Positions 15,770 to 17,790 of a stretch of DNA of 17,790 nt are shown piece after piece. The position numbers were made by a program, and so were the translations under genes. The stretch lies in the NCBI GenBank assembly GCA_017515765.1, contig JAFWFF010000002.1:1-17790 (forward strand), in the 5' to 3' direction. The notes below the pieces were generated by a model that was not told the origin of the DNA, searched no databases, and was given only the letters and a program-made list of their open reading frames with translations. The stretch comes from Bacillota bacterium (GTDB taxonomy: Bacteria; Bacillota; Clostridia; Peptostreptococcales; Anaerovoracaceae). The number at the start of each line of letters is the position of its first letter. Positions within the stretch are counted from its first letter, which is position 1.

Positions 15770-15800
15770 AAAAGGAACGGCCCGTTTGCAGGACCGTCCC
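15770..15800 (-). terminator. Terminator of atoE
   Basis: On the minus strand a 10-pair stem (15800-15791 with 15783-15774, two G-T pairs) has a seven-base loop and is followed by TTTT (15773-15770). It lies 24 bases after the atoE stop codon and 26 bases before the next ATG. Confidence 0.7.
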
Positions 15801-15824
15801 AGAAGTACAGTTTTAGAACTCTGT

Positions 15825-17237
15825 TTAGATCGCTCCGATTCCAAGCGCGCCTACGATGAGGAATCCTCCACAGGCTACGACTGCCATTACGATCAGAGTC
15901 AGTACGCAGTAACCCATGATATCCTTCGCGCCGAGTCCTGCAGCACCGAGTGCCGGCAGAGCCCAGAACGGCTGGATCATGTTGGTCCACTGGTCGCCCC
16001 ATGCGATGGCCATACCGGTCATAGCCGGAGAAACTCCGAGCTCGAGGCCTGCAGGCATCATGATCGGGCCCTGTACTGCCCACTGTCCGCCGCCGGACGG
16101 TACGAAGAAGTTTACGATACCGGCTGCGAGGAAGGTCCAGAGCGGGAATGTGATCTGGTTGGAGATCGATACGAAGAAGTTGGAGATAACAGCAGCAAGG
16201 GATACGCCTGTAGCGCCTGCCTTGAATACCATCATCGCCTGGATTCCGGCATAGAACGGGAACTGGAGGATAACGCCTGCAGCACCGTGGGCGGCGTCGA
16301 TGACCGCGTGCACGTAGCGGATCGGCGTTCCGTGGCCGATGAGTCCGAGGATCAGGAAGATGAAGTTTACGGCGTTGAGGTCAAGACCGTTGAGGCCCTT
16401 GCCGAACATTACTCCGTTGACTTCGATCTTGATGAAGAAATTGACTACGATCCATACGAGACCGGCAGCACCGATGATCCATGCAAGGAGTCTGCTGTTC
16501 TCGATCTTCTCTGCGGGGGTCACAGGAGCGGGATACTCGCGGACCTTATCCTCAAGCAGAGCGGGATCTACCACGAAGGTGTCTTCTTTCTTCGGGTGGG
16601 AGATCGCGAATACCAGAGCGGTGAGTACCACGCAGACCGCGATCATGATCAGGTTCCATGCGGAGAAGATCGTGGTGGATGTGGATACGAGCTCGGTAAC
16701 AGCTCCGCCCGTGTTGGCCATACCGGTCTCGGGGTTGAGGTTGGCGGCCGTGTTCAGGGCGAGAGGAATGGAACCGGACATACCGGCATGCCAGATCGCG
16801 AATCCGGAGTAACCGGCAGCGATAAGCATACGATAGTCGACGTCCTTAAGCTGTCTTGCGACCGCACGGCCGAGGAGCGCGCCTACTACGAGGCCGAATC
16901 CCCAGTTGAGGAAGGATGCGATCGATCCGATAAGTACGACGAGCGCGACGCCCTGTGCAGGGGTCTTTGCTACCTTGGCGATAGCTTCAAGTGCTCTCTT
17001 TACGACAGGAGCCGTAGCGAAAGCGGTACCGGTAACTACGACCAGGGCCATCTGCATGGAGAATGCGAGGAGTCCCCATACGCCGCTGCCCCAGGCCATG
17101 GCGATCTGGAGCGGGGTTGCTCCTGCCGCCGGCATCGCGGCGATAAATACGATGATCGTAAGTATCACAGCGAAGATGAATGCGTCAGGCAGATATTTGT
17201 TCATGAAGTTGACGCATCCGTTGGTAAATCTTTTCAT
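15825..17237 (-). CDS. atoE: Short-chain fatty acid transporter, AtoE family
   Basis: This integral membrane carrier is thought to move short-chain fatty acids such as butyrate or acetoacetate. It is 470 residues with about a dozen hydrophobic spans; family stretches are WGFGLVVGALLGR (about 111-123), FAIWHAGMSGSIPL (about 145-158), FFVPSGGGQWAVQGPIM and WGDQWTNMIQPFWALPALG. The start is ATG at 17237 with AGGAGG five bases upstream. It has its own promoter with twin repeats and its own terminator, so it can be expressed apart from kamE and the CoA-transferase. In a fermenter it may export rather than import the acid; direction cannot be read from the sequence. Confidence 0.93.
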   Translation of the reverse strand: MKRFTNGCVNFMNKYLPDAFIFAVILTIIVFIAAMPAAGATPLQIAMAWGSGVWGLLAFSMQMALVVVTGTAFATAPVVKRALEAIAKVAKTPAQGVALVVLIGSIASFLNWGFGLVVGALLGRAVARQLKDVDYRMLIAAGYSGFAIWHAGMSGSIPLALNTAANLNPETGMANTGGAVTELVSTSTTIFSAWNLIMIAVCVVLTALVFAISHPKKEDTFVVDPALLEDKVREYPAPVTPAEKIENSRLLAWIIGAAGLVWIVVNFFIKIEVNGVMFGKGLNGLDLNAVNFIFLILGLIGHGTPIRYVHAVIDAAHGAAGVILQFPFYAGIQAMMVFKAGATGVSLAAVISNFFVSISNQITFPLWTFLAAGIVNFFVPSGGGQWAVQGPIMMPAGLELGVSPAMTGMAIAWGDQWTNMIQPFWALPALGAAGLGAKDIMGYCVLTLIVMAVVACGGFLIVGALGIGAI

Positions 17238-17281
17238 AATGTCCTCCTACCAAACGAATAATAATATAATCACACAGGGTA

Positions 17282-17310
17282 ATAGTATTCCCTTTCAAGG
17301 GTTTTGTCAA
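17282..17310 (-). promoter_or_regulatory. Promoter of atoE
   Basis: On the minus strand the perfect TTGACA (17310-17305) and TACTAT (17287-17282) are separated by exactly 17 bases. Transcription should start near 17275, with a leader of about 38 bases. The -35 box lies inside the first copy of a 20-bp direct repeat, and the spacer holds the dyad CCCTTTCAAGGG (17290-17301). Both suggest regulated transcription. Confidence 0.82.
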
Positions 17311-17344
17311 CAAAATAACAAGTATTTTGTCAACAAAATAACAA
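17302..17344. repeat. Two perfect 20-bp direct repeats, likely operators of atoE
   Basis: Copies at 17302-17321 and 17325-17344 are identical over 20 bases and 23 bases apart, about two turns of the helix. Each contains the dyad TTTTGTCAACAAAA (six-base arms around CA). The copy nearer the gene covers the -35 box and the other lies just upstream. The geometry is that of paired binding sites for a dimeric regulator. The regulator is not encoded in this window. Confidence 0.65.
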
Positions 17345-17382
17345 TGCCGAATATTCTCACAATTCCAGTGCTCAGCGGCATG

Positions 17383-17408
17383 AAAAAAGGCCCCCGGAAG
17401 GGGCCTTT
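17383..17408 (-). terminator. Terminator of the lysine aminomutase operon
   Basis: On the minus strand the stem AAAGGCCCC/GGGGCCTTT (17408-17400 with 17394-17386) has a five-base loop and runs into six T residues (17388-17383). It is a strong Rho-independent terminator, 28 bases after the kamE stop codon. Confidence 0.92.
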
Positions 17409-17436
17409 GATCGTCGGTCAAAGCGCTGTTTCCGCG

Positions 17437-17790
17437 CTATTTGAGCGGAGGTCTCTTCTGCCATCCCCTCTTGACTATCTCGGTCGCGATATAGCTCATG
17501 ACGTGCTCAGCGTAGGTATGGGGGCCGAATCCCGCGTCATAGCCCAGCTCCTGAGCGAGCTCGTGAGAGATACGCGGTCCGCCGCAGCAGAGAAGGATCT
17601 TGTCCCTGATGCCCTCGGCCTCGACGAGCTCGGCCATGTTGGTCAGGTTGATGATGTGGATGTCCTTCTGCGTTACGGTCTGGGATACGAGGATAGCGTC
17701 GGCGTTGACTTCCTTCGCCTTCGCGATGAGTTCCTCGTTCGGTACCTGGGATCCCAGGTTGTAGGCTTCGACGTTTTTGAAACGCTCCAG
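17437..17790 (-). CDS. kamE: Lysine 5,6-aminomutase beta subunit, C-terminal part, 5' end outside window
   Basis: This is the cobalamin-binding subunit of the B12- and pyridoxal-phosphate-dependent enzyme that moves an amino group of beta-lysine (or D-lysine) in anaerobic lysine fermentation. The last 117 residues are visible. They form the end of a Rossmann-like B12 domain: YNLGSQVPNEELIAKAKEV, then DAILVSQTVTQKDIH, then ILLCCGGPRISHELAQELG and DAGFGPHTYAEHVMSYI. This run matches what I recall of KamE C-termini; the DXHXXG cobalt-ligand motif would be further upstream, outside the window. The reading frame is open to the window edge. It ends just before a strong terminator, so it is the last gene of its operon. 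Related ornithine 4,5-aminomutase is a less likely alternative, because the atoE/CoA-transferase neighbours fit lysine fermentation. Confidence 0.85.
   Translation of the reverse strand: MERFKNVEAYNLGSQVPNEELIAKAKEVNADAILVSQTVTQKDIHIINLTNMAELVEAEGIRDKILLCCGGPRISHELAQELGYDAGFGPHTYAEHVMSYIATEIVKRGWQKRPPLK

Noticed and set aside
15660..17261. Plus-strand open frame of 533 codons opposite atoE
   Set aside because: It is an antisense shadow of a clear transporter gene; its very charged, Tyr/Asp/Arg-rich composition is what antisense of membrane spans gives.

Overview
The window is a run of chromosomal genes that all lie on the minus strand. It looks like it comes from an anaerobic, amino-acid- and peptide-fermenting Firmicute of the class Clostridia with a genome in the mid-50s % GC (estimated by eye). 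The reasons are a pyruvate:ferredoxin oxidoreductase, a lysine 5,6-aminomutase beta subunit (lysine fermentation), an AtoE/CoA-transferase set, strong AGGAGG ribosome binding sites and sigma-A style promoters. I saw no mobile elements, RNA genes or CRISPR arrays.

Layout in the direction of transcription (right to left). (1) 17790-17437: the C-terminal end of kamE, the B12-binding beta subunit of lysine 5,6-aminomutase, closed by a strong terminator. (2) 17344-15770: a short-chain fatty acid transporter (atoE) with its own promoter, which carries two perfect 20-bp direct repeats, and its own terminator. (3) 15743-15498: a small single-span membrane protein. (4) 15495-13988: a strong promoter, the two subunits of a family I CoA-transferase (atoD/atoA type) with overlapping genes, and a 13-bp terminator-like hairpin. 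(5) 13949-11700: a PepF-type M3 oligoendopeptidase and a four-span membrane protein of unknown function. (6) 11646-4066: a consensus promoter and a complete five-gene oligopeptide/dipeptide ABC importer (lipoprotein binding protein, intercistronic hairpin, permease, permease with a large insertion, two ATPases), then a terminator. (7) 4058-3076: two small membrane proteins of unknown function and a terminator. (8) 3041-1: promoter and most of nifJ, whose C-terminal end lies beyond the left edge.

Read together, the genes suggest a peptide-to-energy route. Peptides enter through the ABC importer and PepF cleaves them in the cytoplasm. Lysine would be fermented by the pathway to which kamE belongs. 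The CoA-transferase would take CoA from butyryl-CoA (or a related acyl-CoA) and pass it to acetoacetate, AtoE would move short-chain acids across the membrane, and NifJ oxidises pyruvate with reduction of ferredoxin. The protein families are clear; the linkage into one physiology is inferred from gene order and family knowledge.

The most unusual points are: a roughly 210-residue extracytoplasmic insertion in the second permease, built of three degenerate repeats, matched by an oversized binding protein; the twin operator-like repeats in front of atoE; a structured leader in front of the binding-protein gene; and two places where a terminator hairpin sits directly upstream of a small membrane-protein gene that has no visible promoter of its own.
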